Source: Mucilaginibacter terrenus (GTDB lineage Bacteria; Bacteroidota; Bacteroidia; Sphingobacteriales; Sphingobacteriaceae). From it: DNA of 64,000 nucleotides. Shown here piece by piece: positions 53,389 through 62,333 of this stretch. Under the pieces are notes generated by a model that had not been told where the DNA came from, did not search any database, and was given only the letters and a program-made list of their open reading frames with translations. Numbering within the stretch: the first letter of the stretch is position 1; every line of letters begins with the position of its first letter. The translations under genes and the position numbers were made by a program. The DNA is taken from contig NZ_QWDE01000002.1 of assembly GCF_003432065.1 (NCBI RefSeq), positions 558,001 to 622,000 of the forward strand, in the 5' to 3' direction.

Positions 53389-55365
53389 ATGAACCGCCTT
53401 TTCGCTGTGCTACTGGCTTGTTTGCTATCGTTTGTAGCTAAAGCCCAAACCCCCGTTGTACCCCAAGTTCAACCTTTCGGAAAAATATCAAATGCTGATC
53501 TTGAAATGAAATCCTGTGATTTCGAGCCTGATGCAAATGCACTGGTTTTGTTTAATCAGGGAGAAGCATACTATGATCATAATGTTGATCTGTCTATGAC
53601 CATTCACAAGCGTATTAAAATATTCAATGATCACGGCAAAAATGAAGCTAATATCAGGATAGAATACGTAAGTGGCGGTCACCGTGAGTACATAACCGGG
53701 CTACAAGCACAAACCATTAACCTTGTTGATGGTAAGCCGGAGATAATCAAACTTGATAAGAAACAGGTATTTACAGAAATCGTTGATAAAAACCGTTCAG
53801 CGCTTGTCTTTAGTATGCCAAATGTAAAAGCCGGTTCTGTAATAGAATATAAATACGTGTGGAATTCTAACGACATAAGCGACTTTCCTGATTGGTATTT
53901 CCAGGAGAGCATTCCCACTCGTTACAGCGAGTTTGTTACCATGATACCAGACTTTATGGAGTTCAAAATAAAGGCGAACATTACTAAATCACTGGTTAAA
54001 ATGGACAGATCAAGCGAAGCTCGTAGCACAGGAACCGGCAGCAGCGCCATTTCTTACTCGCTTGAAAAGGAGACCCGTGCAATGGCTATGGTTCATTCCT
54101 TGCCCGATGAGCCCTATATGTCGGCAAAGGCTGATAATCTGGAATCGATAGTGCACCAGCTTACAGCTGTCCGCCCGTTTGGCACGTTTACTAAAAGCTT
54201 TTCAGATACCTGGAATAAAGTTGCCGGTTACCTTGTAGATGATGAAGATTTTGGCGCGCAGTTTAAGCGTAAACTAACGGGTGAGGAAGCAATTATAGCT
54301 AAAGCAAAGTCGATGGCTACTGATGAGCAACGTATGGCATACATTTTTAGCGAGGTAAAAAATGCTATGAAGTGGAATGGCGTTGATCGCTGGTACACCA
54401 ACGACGGAACTGTTAAAGCCTGGGAGAAGAAGACAGGGAACTCCACAGAGATCAACCTGATACTTTACCACTTGCTTAAACAAGCAGGACTTAAGGTGTA
54501 CCCGATGATTGTAAGCACACGCGACCACGGTAAGGTTGTGCCTTATTATACGTTTTTATACCAGTTTAACAGAACAGTAGTGTATGTTGAGGCGCCTGAT
54601 GATAAAACCTTTGTGCTTGATGCAACAAACAAATACAACGCTTATCACGAAACTCCATCTAACATACTTAATGGCATGGGGCTGTGGGTAGATAAAGAGA
54701 AAAAAACATTTGATAAAATATATCTGGCGCATACTGCACCTGTTCGTAATGTAATCATGCTCAATGCCGCAATTAAGCCGGGAGGTAAAATGAGTGGAAC
54801 CGCCCAGATCAACAGCTTTAGCTATAATCGTACAAGCGCGTTGGACCACTATAAGACCGACGGCGAAAAGAAGTACATAGAATATCTTACAGATAAGAAT
54901 AACAGTCTTAAAATATCAGCATTAAAAATTGAGAACATGGAAGCTGATACACTTCCACTTGTGCAAAATGTTGACTTTGATATGGACCTGACCGGTTCTG
55001 ATGAGAACTATATATACTTCGTTCCCAACTTATTCTCCACCCTGCGCACCAATCCATTCCTTGCCGAGAACCGTTTCACTGATGTGGAGTTTGGGTACCG
55101 TAATAACTACATGCTTAATAGCACCTTTTCAATTCCTGCAAATTACAAAGTTGAAGCCTTGCCAAAAAGTGTAAGTATGATGATGCCTGACAGCAGCATT
55201 GTTTTTAGGCGGTTTATAGCAAATGACGCTGATAAAGTAGTGGTTAGATATACCATTGATTATAAAAAGGATACTTATTCAAAGGGAACGTATCCTGAGT
55301 TCTTTGAATTCTGTAAGAAAATGTATGAAATGCTTAATGAGCAAGTAGTGTTAAAAAAGTCCTGA
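53389..55365 (+). CDS. DUF3857-type exported protein, transglutaminase-like domain lacking catalytic Cys and His
   Basis: A 658-residue protein with a signal peptide (MNRLFAVLLACLLSFVAKAQ). DUF3857 part about residues 60-220, then a transglutaminase-like part (about 275-410), then a beta-rich tail. At the transglutaminase site where the catalytic Cys is usual, the segment reads TGNSTEINLILYHLLKQAGL, with Ser at residue 352; the usual His in the next motif is Arg (FNRTVVYVE); the Asp (LDATNK) remains. So the triad is broken. It lies 4 bp before a sister gene that keeps Cys and His. A binding, not enzymatic, role is likely. Confidence 0.8.
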   Translation: MNRLFAVLLACLLSFVAKAQTPVVPQVQPFGKISNADLEMKSCDFEPDANALVLFNQGEAYYDHNVDLSMTIHKRIKIFNDHGKNEANIRIEYVSGGHREYITGLQAQTINLVDGKPEIIKLDKKQVFTEIVDKNRSALVFSMPNVKAGSVIEYKYVWNSNDISDFPDWYFQESIPTRYSEFVTMIPDFMEFKIKANITKSLVKMDRSSEARSTGTGSSAISYSLEKETRAMAMVHSLPDEPYMSAKADNLESIVHQLTAVRPFGTFTKSFSDTWNKVAGYLVDDEDFGAQFKRKLTGEEAIIAKAKSMATDEQRMAYIFSEVKNAMKWNGVDRWYTNDGTVKAWEKKTGNSTEINLILYHLLKQAGLKVYPMIVSTRDHGKVVPYYTFLYQFNRTVVYVEAPDDKTFVLDATNKYNAYHETPSNILNGMGLWVDKEKKTFDKIYLAHTAPVRNVIMLNAAIKPGGKMSGTAQINSFSYNRTSALDHYKTDGEKKYIEYLTDKNNSLKISALKIENMEADTLPLVQNVDFDMDLTGSDENYIYFVPNLFSTLRTNPFLAENRFTDVEFGYRNNYMLNSTFSIPANYKVEALPKSVSMMMPDSSIVFRRFIANDADKVVVRYTIDYKKDTYSKGTYPEFFEFCKKMYEMLNEQVVLKKS

Positions 55366-55369
55366 TTAT

Positions 55370-57301
55370 ATGCAAAGCTCATTTAGTAAAGTATTATTTC
55401 TTGCATCAGTCGCTTTGATGCTTTCAATTATCAGTGTTAAAGCTCAGCAGGTTCCTAAAGATGCTTACCTCGCGGCCGCCATTCCCGATTCGCTTAAAGA
55501 AGAAGCAAACTCTGTGGTGCGCTACAGCCTGGAGGAGATGATTGTTAAAGGGCCCGGTAAAGCAACTATAAAACAACATACAATAGTAACGGTGTTAAAC
55601 GAGAAAGGGAACGATGAGGCATCTATAGCGCTTTCGTACAATCGCAAATTCAACACTGTTGGCTCCTTTGAAATGAAAGTGTTCGGGCCTATGGGAAACT
55701 TGCTCAAAAAATATCATAAAAGCGATATGTATGATCATTCTGCTGTAAGCGGTGAAACCATAGTTACCGATGACAGGGTACTGCTGGTTGGCCATACTAT
55801 AGCTTCTTATCCATGTACAATAGAGATGACTTATGATGAAGACTTTAAAAGCCTTACTGATCTTAGTTCATGGCTTATACAGGATGAAGAGCAGTCTGTG
55901 CAAAATGCCTATTGTCGTATTAATGTTGCCAGTAATGCGGGATTTAGGTATAGTTTAAAAAACACCACTATCAAGCCCGAGAAAGCCGTTGACGGAGAGA
56001 GCGATGTTTACACCTGGAAGGTGTCAAATTTGAAAGCCTTCAAGCTTGAAGAAGGTGCACAATCATGGCAGGTGCTACCCCGCATACGTTTTGCATGTGG
56101 TAATTTTGACTATTACGGAGTACCCGGAGATATAAGCAGCTGGCAAAATTTTGGCAAGTTTATACAGATGTTAAATGCCGATGTTTGCAACTTAAGCCCG
56201 AAACGTATTGAAGAAATAAGGACTATGACTGCCGATCTGAAAACTGATAAGGAAAAAGTCATGTTCCTGTATAACTATCTTCAAAAAAACATGCGATACG
56301 TTAGTGTGCAGCTTGGTATTGGCGGACTAAAACCGTTTCCTGCGAGTTTCGTAGACGAAAAGAAGTATGGGGACTGTAAGGCGCTTTCCAATTACATGTA
56401 CGCGCTGTTAAAGGCGGTAGACATTCCTGCTCATTATGCAATAGTAAGGGCAGGGACAAACGAAGAACCGGCAGATGTAAGTTTTCCTTACAATTCATTT
56501 AATCACGTTATTGTGTGTGTGCCATTGAAAGGAGATACCACTTGGTTGGAATGTACTAGCACCACCCAGCCATTTGGAAAGCTAAGTACTTTTACTGAGA
56601 ATCGAAACGCCTTGCTAGTAACGCCCGATGGTGGTAAACTGGTTAATACACCGAGGAGCAAAGAAGCGGATAACCAATTTAACAGCGAAGTACATATAAG
56701 TTTATTAGCAGATGGCGGCGCAAGAGCCAAGGTTAAGATAATGAGCAGCGGCGTCTATCGCTCAGACTATATCGAAATGGCATCCCTTAAAACAGATGAG
56801 CAAAAAGAATATCTGATAAGGGTAATGAACATGAAACAGCCATCAATGCTGGAGTATGCCCCTGGGAAAGATGCAGATGGAGTTAAAGAGGTAGAGCTGA
56901 ACCTGGAATATGACAAGTTTTGCGATATAACAACAGGAAGTAAGCAGTTCTATCGTCCGCGGGTATTTGACTTGTGGAGATTGACGTTGCCCCCTGCCGA
57001 AAAACGCCGGTCCGCCTACTTTTTTGAGCAGCCGATGCAAAAGGCATGTGTAACAACTATAGACTTACCCGAAGGCTTTGAAGTAGAAATGTTACCGACA
57101 AACCAGACACTTAAATTTACTTATGGGAATTACGAGGTAAATTACGGATACAACTCTGCAAAGAACCAGGTTGTAAGTACCGCAAAGTTTAATCTTAGTA
57201 ATCAGGTAATACCAGCTGCAAAATATAAAGAGATGCAGGAGTACATTGAAAATATTGCAAAAGCTCAGAATAAAAAATTGGTGATACGGCGCAAAGCCTA
57301 A
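55370..57301 (+). CDS. DUF3857/transglutaminase-like exported protein
   Basis: A 643-residue protein with a signal peptide (FLASVALMLSIISVKAQQ). DUF3857 about residues 50-220, then a transglutaminase-like domain with KYGDCKALSNYMYALLKA (Cys336), FNHVIVCV (His) and WLECTST at the third position, where Asp is usual. So the Cys and His of the triad are kept. It begins 4 bp after its broken sister. The pair may act together on peptides at the cell surface. Confidence 0.8.
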   Translation: MQSSFSKVLFLASVALMLSIISVKAQQVPKDAYLAAAIPDSLKEEANSVVRYSLEEMIVKGPGKATIKQHTIVTVLNEKGNDEASIALSYNRKFNTVGSFEMKVFGPMGNLLKKYHKSDMYDHSAVSGETIVTDDRVLLVGHTIASYPCTIEMTYDEDFKSLTDLSSWLIQDEEQSVQNAYCRINVASNAGFRYSLKNTTIKPEKAVDGESDVYTWKVSNLKAFKLEEGAQSWQVLPRIRFACGNFDYYGVPGDISSWQNFGKFIQMLNADVCNLSPKRIEEIRTMTADLKTDKEKVMFLYNYLQKNMRYVSVQLGIGGLKPFPASFVDEKKYGDCKALSNYMYALLKAVDIPAHYAIVRAGTNEEPADVSFPYNSFNHVIVCVPLKGDTTWLECTSTTQPFGKLSTFTENRNALLVTPDGGKLVNTPRSKEADNQFNSEVHISLLADGGARAKVKIMSSGVYRSDYIEMASLKTDEQKEYLIRVMNMKQPSMLEYAPGKDADGVKEVELNLEYDKFCDITTGSKQFYRPRVFDLWRLTLPPAEKRRSAYFFEQPMQKACVTTIDLPEGFEVEMLPTNQTLKFTYGNYEVNYGYNSAKNQVVSTAKFNLSNQVIPAAKYKEMQEYIENIAKAQNKKLVIRRKA

Positions 57302-57312
57302 ATTAGCGCCTG

Positions 57313-57957
57313 ATGATATTCAGGTTAGATGAGCGTTTGTTATTTCCCGATCCAGCGTTAGCCGAGGAGGATGGTTTACTGGCTGTCGGTGGTGATCTTT
57401 TACCGGAAAGATTGCTGCTGGCTTACAGCAAAGGCATATTCCCCTGGTACAGCGAGGAGGACCCAATTCTTTGGTTTTCTCCTCACCAAAGATTTGTACT
57501 CTTTCCCGAAAGGTTGAACGTCTCAAAGTCCATGCGGAAAGTGATCGGTTCCGGGGAGTTTAACATTACTGTCAATAAAGCTTTCGAAAAGGTAATAGAA
57601 GCGTGTTCACTTATCCCTCGTGAAGGGCAGGATGGTACTTGGATTACTGATGAAATGAAAGAAGCTTATATAAACCTGCATGGGTTAGGGCATGCACACT
57701 CTGTTGAAGCATGGAAGGATGGCCAGCTAGCAGGTGGGCTTTATGGCGTGCAAGTAGGTAATGTATTTTGCGGGGAGAGTATGTTCAGCAAAGTAAGCAA
57801 TGCCTCCAAAGCTGCCTTAATATGGCTTTGCCAGTCAGGTAAATTCGTTATGATAGACTGCCAGGTACATACACCGCATCTGGAGAGCATGGGTGCAGAA
57901 ATGATAACTAGAGAAGAATACCTCAATATCTTAAATAAAGCCACCCCTAAGCTGTAA
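57313..57957 (+). CDS. aat: Leucyl/phenylalanyl-tRNA-protein transferase
   Basis: A 214-residue enzyme that adds Leu or Phe from tRNA to N-terminal Arg or Lys of proteins, marking them for ClpAP. Family pattern: LDERLLFPDPALAEEDGLLAVGGDL, LLLAYSKGIFPWY, ILWFSPHQRFVLFP, GTWITDEMKEAYINLH, GLYGVQVGNVFCGESMFS. The length is normal. Its stop codon overlaps a -7 element for ruvC. Confidence 0.93.
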   Translation: MIFRLDERLLFPDPALAEEDGLLAVGGDLLPERLLLAYSKGIFPWYSEEDPILWFSPHQRFVLFPERLNVSKSMRKVIGSGEFNITVNKAFEKVIEACSLIPREGQDGTWITDEMKEAYINLHGLGHAHSVEAWKDGQLAGGLYGVQVGNVFCGESMFSKVSNASKAALIWLCQSGKFVMIDCQVHTPHLESMGAEMITREEYLNILNKATPKL

Positions 57958-57968
57958 CTTTGCAGCAG

Positions 57969-58556
57969 ATGGAACAGCTGAATAATAAAGAGCGCATAAT
58001 TTTAGGGATTGACCCGGGTACAGCTGTTATGGGTTATGGCCTGATTATAGAAAAGGGCGCTAAAATGGAACTGATGAGCCTGGGTGTGGTTAAGATGGAA
58101 AAGATAGACGACCACATGCTTAAGCTTCAGCGTATCTTTGAAAAGACTGTTGCCCTTATTGATAATTATAAACCAGACTGTTTAGCTATAGAGGCTCCCT
58201 TTTACGGAAAGAACATTCAGGTGATGCTTAAGCTGGGTAGGGCACAGGGGATGGCCATTGCTGCGGCTTTATCCAGGAATATAGAAATCACTGAGTATGC
58301 CCCTCGTAAAATAAAGCAGTCCATTACAGGTAACGGAAACTCCACAAAAGAGCAGGTGGCAGCAATGCTGCAACGGTTGCTCAACTTTAAAGAAACCCCA
58401 GAGTTCCTGGACGCTACCGATGGCCTTGCTGTTGCTGTTTGCCATTCTTTCCAACGCATGCCTGTAACCTCGTCAGGTAAAGCCAAAAAGAGCTATTCGG
58501 GCTGGGAAACCTTTGTTAAGGATAACTCATCACGAATCAAATCCACTAATAAGTAG
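57969..58556 (+). CDS. ruvC: Holliday-junction endonuclease RuvC
   Basis: A 195-residue resolvase that cuts four-way DNA junctions with RuvAB. Catalytic acids are seen in ILGIDPGTAVMGYG (first Asp), LAIEAPFYGKNIQ (Glu) and LDATDGLAVAVCH (Asp pair). The ATG at 57969 is preferred over a TTG three codons upstream. A -7 box TAACTTTG (57955-57962) overlaps the aat stop and ends 6 bp before this ATG; no good -33 box is seen, so ruvC may also be transcribed with aat. Confidence 0.94.
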   Translation: MEQLNNKERIILGIDPGTAVMGYGLIIEKGAKMELMSLGVVKMEKIDDHMLKLQRIFEKTVALIDNYKPDCLAIEAPFYGKNIQVMLKLGRAQGMAIAAALSRNIEITEYAPRKIKQSITGNGNSTKEQVAAMLQRLLNFKETPEFLDATDGLAVAVCHSFQRMPVTSSGKAKKSYSGWETFVKDNSSRIKSTNK

Positions 58557-58560
58557 CAGG

Positions 58561-58643
58561 TTATTTATAATTGTTCTAAATAATTTGGAACTATAGTCAT
58601 TGAAGTGTACTTTTGACGCATTATTTATAATTAGTCTTAATAA
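58561..58643 (+). promoter_or_regulatory. TonB-receptor promoter flanked by two palindromes (Fur-like operators)
   Basis: The promoter is TTTG (58584-58587), 20 bp, TACTTTTG (58608-58615). A 23-bp palindrome with arms TTATTTA and TAAATAA lies at 58561-58583, directly against the -33 box. A second copy (20 of 23 bases the same, arms TTATTTA and TTAATAA) lies at 58621-58643, over the start of transcription. The two start exactly 60 bp apart. This suits a dimeric iron-type repressor; Fur is inferred from the downstream receptor. Confidence 0.55.
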
Positions 58644-58672
58644 GTATACGACAGAAACTATATTCTTACCAC

Positions 58673-61141
58673 ATGACAAATCCCCTACCTTTCTCTTTAA
58701 AAGTTTTTTTGTTCTCGATAATTGCGGTACTATGCAGCTTGCAAATGACATTTGCGCAAACACGCGGCACCCTTAAAGGCAAAGTGGTATCCTCTAAGAA
58801 CGAACCTGCAGCCAATGTATCTGTTGGTCTTGAAGGGACTGGTTTTGGTTCAACAACCAACGACCTTGGCGAGTTCTCTTTTAGGGCTCCTGCCGGAACA
58901 TACAAAATTATTATTTCTTATGTAGGTGTAGAAACTGTACAAGTACCGGTAACTATTACAGCTGGCGCGGTTACAGACGTATCCGAAATAAAAGTTAATG
59001 CAAAGCTAAGTCAGCTTACCGAAGTAAACGTTATAGCGAGTCGCGCTAACAAGTTCACAGCGAGAGTTAGTACAGATGCTGCAAAAATACCGTTAGCACC
59101 TCTTGAAAATGCTCAGAGTTATACTACTGTTACCGGTGAACTTTTAAAAGAGCAGCAGGTTTTTAATGTTGAGGACGCCTTGCGCAACGCGCCGGGTATT
59201 CAAAAAATGTGGGATGCAACTGGTCGTGCCGGCGATGGTGGCGGCTACTTTACACTACGTGGTTTTACAACACAAACGCGTGTACGCAACGGCATAGCAG
59301 GTTTGGTAACCAGCGGTATTGATGCCGTTAATCTAGAGAAGATAGAAGTAATAAAAGGCCCGTCGGCTACTTTGTTTGGCAGCAACGTAACTTCATTTGG
59401 GGGGTTGATAAACAGGGTGACCAAAAAGCCTTATGAAAGCTTTGGTTTAGAAATCGGCCACACTGTAGGTAATTACGACCTGAACCGTACCAGCATAGAC
59501 CTGAACACACCACTCGGCGCAAACGTTGCTTTCCGTTTAAACTCTTCTTATAACTACGAGGGCAGCTTTCAGAATTATGGCAAGAGCCGGACCTTTGCGC
59601 TTGCACCAAGCTTAGCTATTAAGGCAACCGATAAGTTATCATTCCTTTTAGAGAGTGAAATGTTCTTTAGCCGTACTGCAGCCAAACCGTTCTTCTTCTT
59701 TTATGATTCGCCGAAGGCAATGGGTATCACGAATGTTAGTCAGCTTAACATAAACTATAAAAATGCGTACTCCAACGATGATGTAACATCTTACAGTCGC
59801 AGTTTAAACTACTTTGCAACTGCTAATTATAAGTTTTCGGATAAATTTACCTCACAAACTGTATTCTCCTCATCCAACAGTTTTTCTAACGGACCGAGCC
59901 CATATTTTTACCTGATAACCGATGCCACAGCTGCTACGTTGGCACCCGGCACACCAGATCTTCCTGGAAATAACAATTACATTTTCCGCAACGATCAATC
60001 AACCTTTAACAGTAAGCTGAATGCTATCGAGATTCAGGAAAACATTAACGGAGATTTCAATACAGGATCACTGCGTCACCGCTTTGTTGTAGGATTGGAT
60101 TTTCAACGCCAAAACTCAAATCAAATATTCTATGGAAATGCTTATGGTGTAGTGCCAATAAACGATCCCAGCTTTGATTATGGCTCTTTTAATAAGCTAT
60201 TAGTTGACAAGACTAATGCTGCAAACCCAATTTCAGCTGCTACCGTTTATCCTTACATATATAGAACCAACACTTATAGTGCTTACGCGTCCGACGTAAT
60301 TAATCTTACTGAAACGTTAATTGCCTCTTTGGGAGCACGTGTTGATCGTTACGAAAATAAAGGAAATTACAGCTACACAGGTGATCAAACAACTGCACCC
60401 TTTAATCAAACCGCATTTTCACCAAAACTTGGTTTGGTGTATCAACCGATAAAGGATCAATTATCTTTGTTCGGCAACTACCAGAATGGATTTGTTAACC
60501 CGGGCGTTTACAATAACAGCGAAGGTACGCCACTTGTAGCCAAACTACAGAACGCTAATCAAATTGAGGGCGGTGTTAAGCTTGGGCTATTTAACGGAAA
60601 GCTAAACGGTACGTTAAGTTACTATCGTATAAGATTGACAAACGTGCTGCGTGCAGATCCAAATTCTCCAGTTTTTGGGCAGATACAGGACGGTATCCAA
60701 ATAAGCAAGGGTTTCGAAGCTGAGATCATTTCTAATCCTATAGCATCCATTAATATTGTTGCTGGTTTTGCATACAACAATTCTAAGTTTACTGCCGGCT
60801 CTCCAGATGTACAGGGCCTGCGTCCTAACACCGCCGGCTCGCCTTACCTGGGTAACTTTTACGTAAGCTACCGTCTGCCTGGCAGTGTAATCAAAGGCAT
60901 GGGTTTGGGCATTGGCGGTAACTATGCAAGCAAAAACAAAGTTATAAATAGCGTGAGCCAGGGTACTTTCGAACTTCCGTCATACACGGTGCTGAACGGC
61001 AACGTATTTTTCGACAGGGCTAAATACCGCTTTGGTTTAAGCGCTAACAATTTTACCAACAAGCATTATTATACCGGTTTTACCACCATTAACCCACAGA
61101 AGCTGCGCCAGTTTGTATTAAGCGCATCTTATAAGCTGTAA
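58673..61141 (+). CDS. TonB-dependent siderophore receptor
   Basis: An 822-residue outer-membrane protein: signal peptide (KVFLFSIIAVLCSLQMTFAQ), carboxypeptidase-regulatory-like domain (about 28-115, with GTLKGKVVSSKNEPAANVSV), plug domain (about 145-275, with APGIQKMW and YFTLRGF), and a 22-strand barrel ending FVLSASYKL. The type resembles ferric-siderophore receptors of the FhuE/FpvA class. Exact ligand unknown. A PepSY gene follows by 2 bp, and a ferredoxin-type reductase is next on the other strand, which fits iron uptake and release. Confidence 0.9.
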   Translation: MTNPLPFSLKVFLFSIIAVLCSLQMTFAQTRGTLKGKVVSSKNEPAANVSVGLEGTGFGSTTNDLGEFSFRAPAGTYKIIISYVGVETVQVPVTITAGAVTDVSEIKVNAKLSQLTEVNVIASRANKFTARVSTDAAKIPLAPLENAQSYTTVTGELLKEQQVFNVEDALRNAPGIQKMWDATGRAGDGGGYFTLRGFTTQTRVRNGIAGLVTSGIDAVNLEKIEVIKGPSATLFGSNVTSFGGLINRVTKKPYESFGLEIGHTVGNYDLNRTSIDLNTPLGANVAFRLNSSYNYEGSFQNYGKSRTFALAPSLAIKATDKLSFLLESEMFFSRTAAKPFFFFYDSPKAMGITNVSQLNINYKNAYSNDDVTSYSRSLNYFATANYKFSDKFTSQTVFSSSNSFSNGPSPYFYLITDATAATLAPGTPDLPGNNNYIFRNDQSTFNSKLNAIEIQENINGDFNTGSLRHRFVVGLDFQRQNSNQIFYGNAYGVVPINDPSFDYGSFNKLLVDKTNAANPISAATVYPYIYRTNTYSAYASDVINLTETLIASLGARVDRYENKGNYSYTGDQTTAPFNQTAFSPKLGLVYQPIKDQLSLFGNYQNGFVNPGVYNNSEGTPLVAKLQNANQIEGGVKLGLFNGKLNGTLSYYRIRLTNVLRADPNSPVFGQIQDGIQISKGFEAEIISNPIASINIVAGFAYNNSKFTAGSPDVQGLRPNTAGSPYLGNFYVSYRLPGSVIKGMGLGIGGNYASKNKVINSVSQGTFELPSYTVLNGNVFFDRAKYRFGLSANNFTNKHYYTGFTTINPQKLRQFVLSASYKL

Positions 61142-61143
61142 GC

Positions 61144-62307
61144 ATGTCCCCTATAAAAAAGGTCATATTGTTTTGCCACCGCTGGCTCGGATTAATTTCC
61201 GGGCTTGTGGTGTTTATAGTTAGCATTACCGGTTGTATCTTTTGTTTTCAGGATGAGATACAGGACGCCATGTACAGCTACAGACATGTGAATACCAAAG
61301 GGGAGTACCTGCAGCCAAGCAGGTTAGTAGCTAATGTTAAAAAGCAATACCCCAAGGGCTCGCCGGATTACATTTACTACTACGGTGTAAATCGTCCCGC
61401 AGGCGTATTGACCAACATGGGTAAAGATGGTTTCGAATATGTATTCCTTAACCCTTATACCGGTGAAATAACCCACCACGAAAAGCCGCAAACTAATTTC
61501 TTCATTATCGTAGAATACATTCACCTTTATTTGCTGCTGCCTCCAGCAATAGGTAAATGGGTGGTTGGTGTATCGGTTATTATATTTATGGTGATCATGA
61601 TAACGGGGCTAATCTTGTGGTGGCCTAAGCGTAAATCAGACCGCAAACGCAGCTTTACTATTAAATGGGGCGGCAGATGGCTCAGGGTAAATTACGACTT
61701 GCATAACGTACTTGGATTTTACGCTACATCTATTGCTCTGATATTAGCCATAACCGGCCTGGCAATAGCTTTTGAGCCTGTAAGCAAAGCTATTTACAAG
61801 GTGGCAAATTTGGGAACAAATGTTAAAAATGAAGTTGTTGAGCCAAAGTCTGATTCGTTAAAGAGAGCAGGAGTTTCCGATAAACCGGTTATAGATATTG
61901 CATTTAGTTATGCCAGGAAACACGCACCGGATGCGCAGATGTTCCTGATACATAATGATCCATCTGTGGCCGGAGCCATAGGGGTGGGTGCCTACGCGAA
62001 ATCTATGCACTATTCTCATGCAAACGGATGGGAGTTTGATAAGTACAATGGCAAGCTGCTTAAGGCTTATATCTATGATAAAAAGAGCCCCGGTCTTAAG
62101 CTTACCGAAATGAACTACGACATCCACGTAGGCCAGATACTTGGCCTGCCCGGTAAGATCATCGCGTTTTTAGTAAGCTTGATTTGCGCTAGTTTGCCGG
62201 TTACGGGATTTATTATCTGGCTTGGTAAACGTAAAAAGCCCAGGGGTAAAAAAGTAAAAGTAGCGGTACATCGTAAAACTCACAAAAAGCAATTAGCTGC
62301 TGTATAA
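61144..62307 (+). CDS. PepSY-associated membrane protein
   Basis: A 387-residue inner-membrane protein with four helices: HRWLGLISGLVVFIVSITG at the start, IHLYLLLPPAIGKWVVGVSVIIFMVIMITGLILWWP, LGFYATSIALILAITGL, and a last helix IIAFLVSLICASLPVTGFIIWLGK. The PepSY-TM pattern includes conserved His in helix 1 and NYDLHNVLGFY. Such proteins reduce ferric siderophores at the inner membrane when paired with TonB receptors. It ends in a lysine-rich tail. Confidence 0.88.
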   Translation: MSPIKKVILFCHRWLGLISGLVVFIVSITGCIFCFQDEIQDAMYSYRHVNTKGEYLQPSRLVANVKKQYPKGSPDYIYYYGVNRPAGVLTNMGKDGFEYVFLNPYTGEITHHEKPQTNFFIIVEYIHLYLLLPPAIGKWVVGVSVIIFMVIMITGLILWWPKRKSDRKRSFTIKWGGRWLRVNYDLHNVLGFYATSIALILAITGLAIAFEPVSKAIYKVANLGTNVKNEVVEPKSDSLKRAGVSDKPVIDIAFSYARKHAPDAQMFLIHNDPSVAGAIGVGAYAKSMHYSHANGWEFDKYNGKLLKAYIYDKKSPGLKLTEMNYDIHVGQILGLPGKIIAFLVSLICASLPVTGFIIWLGKRKKPRGKKVKVAVHRKTHKKQLAAV

Positions 62308-62333
62308 ATAACAATGCGGAATAGTTCGCCTTA

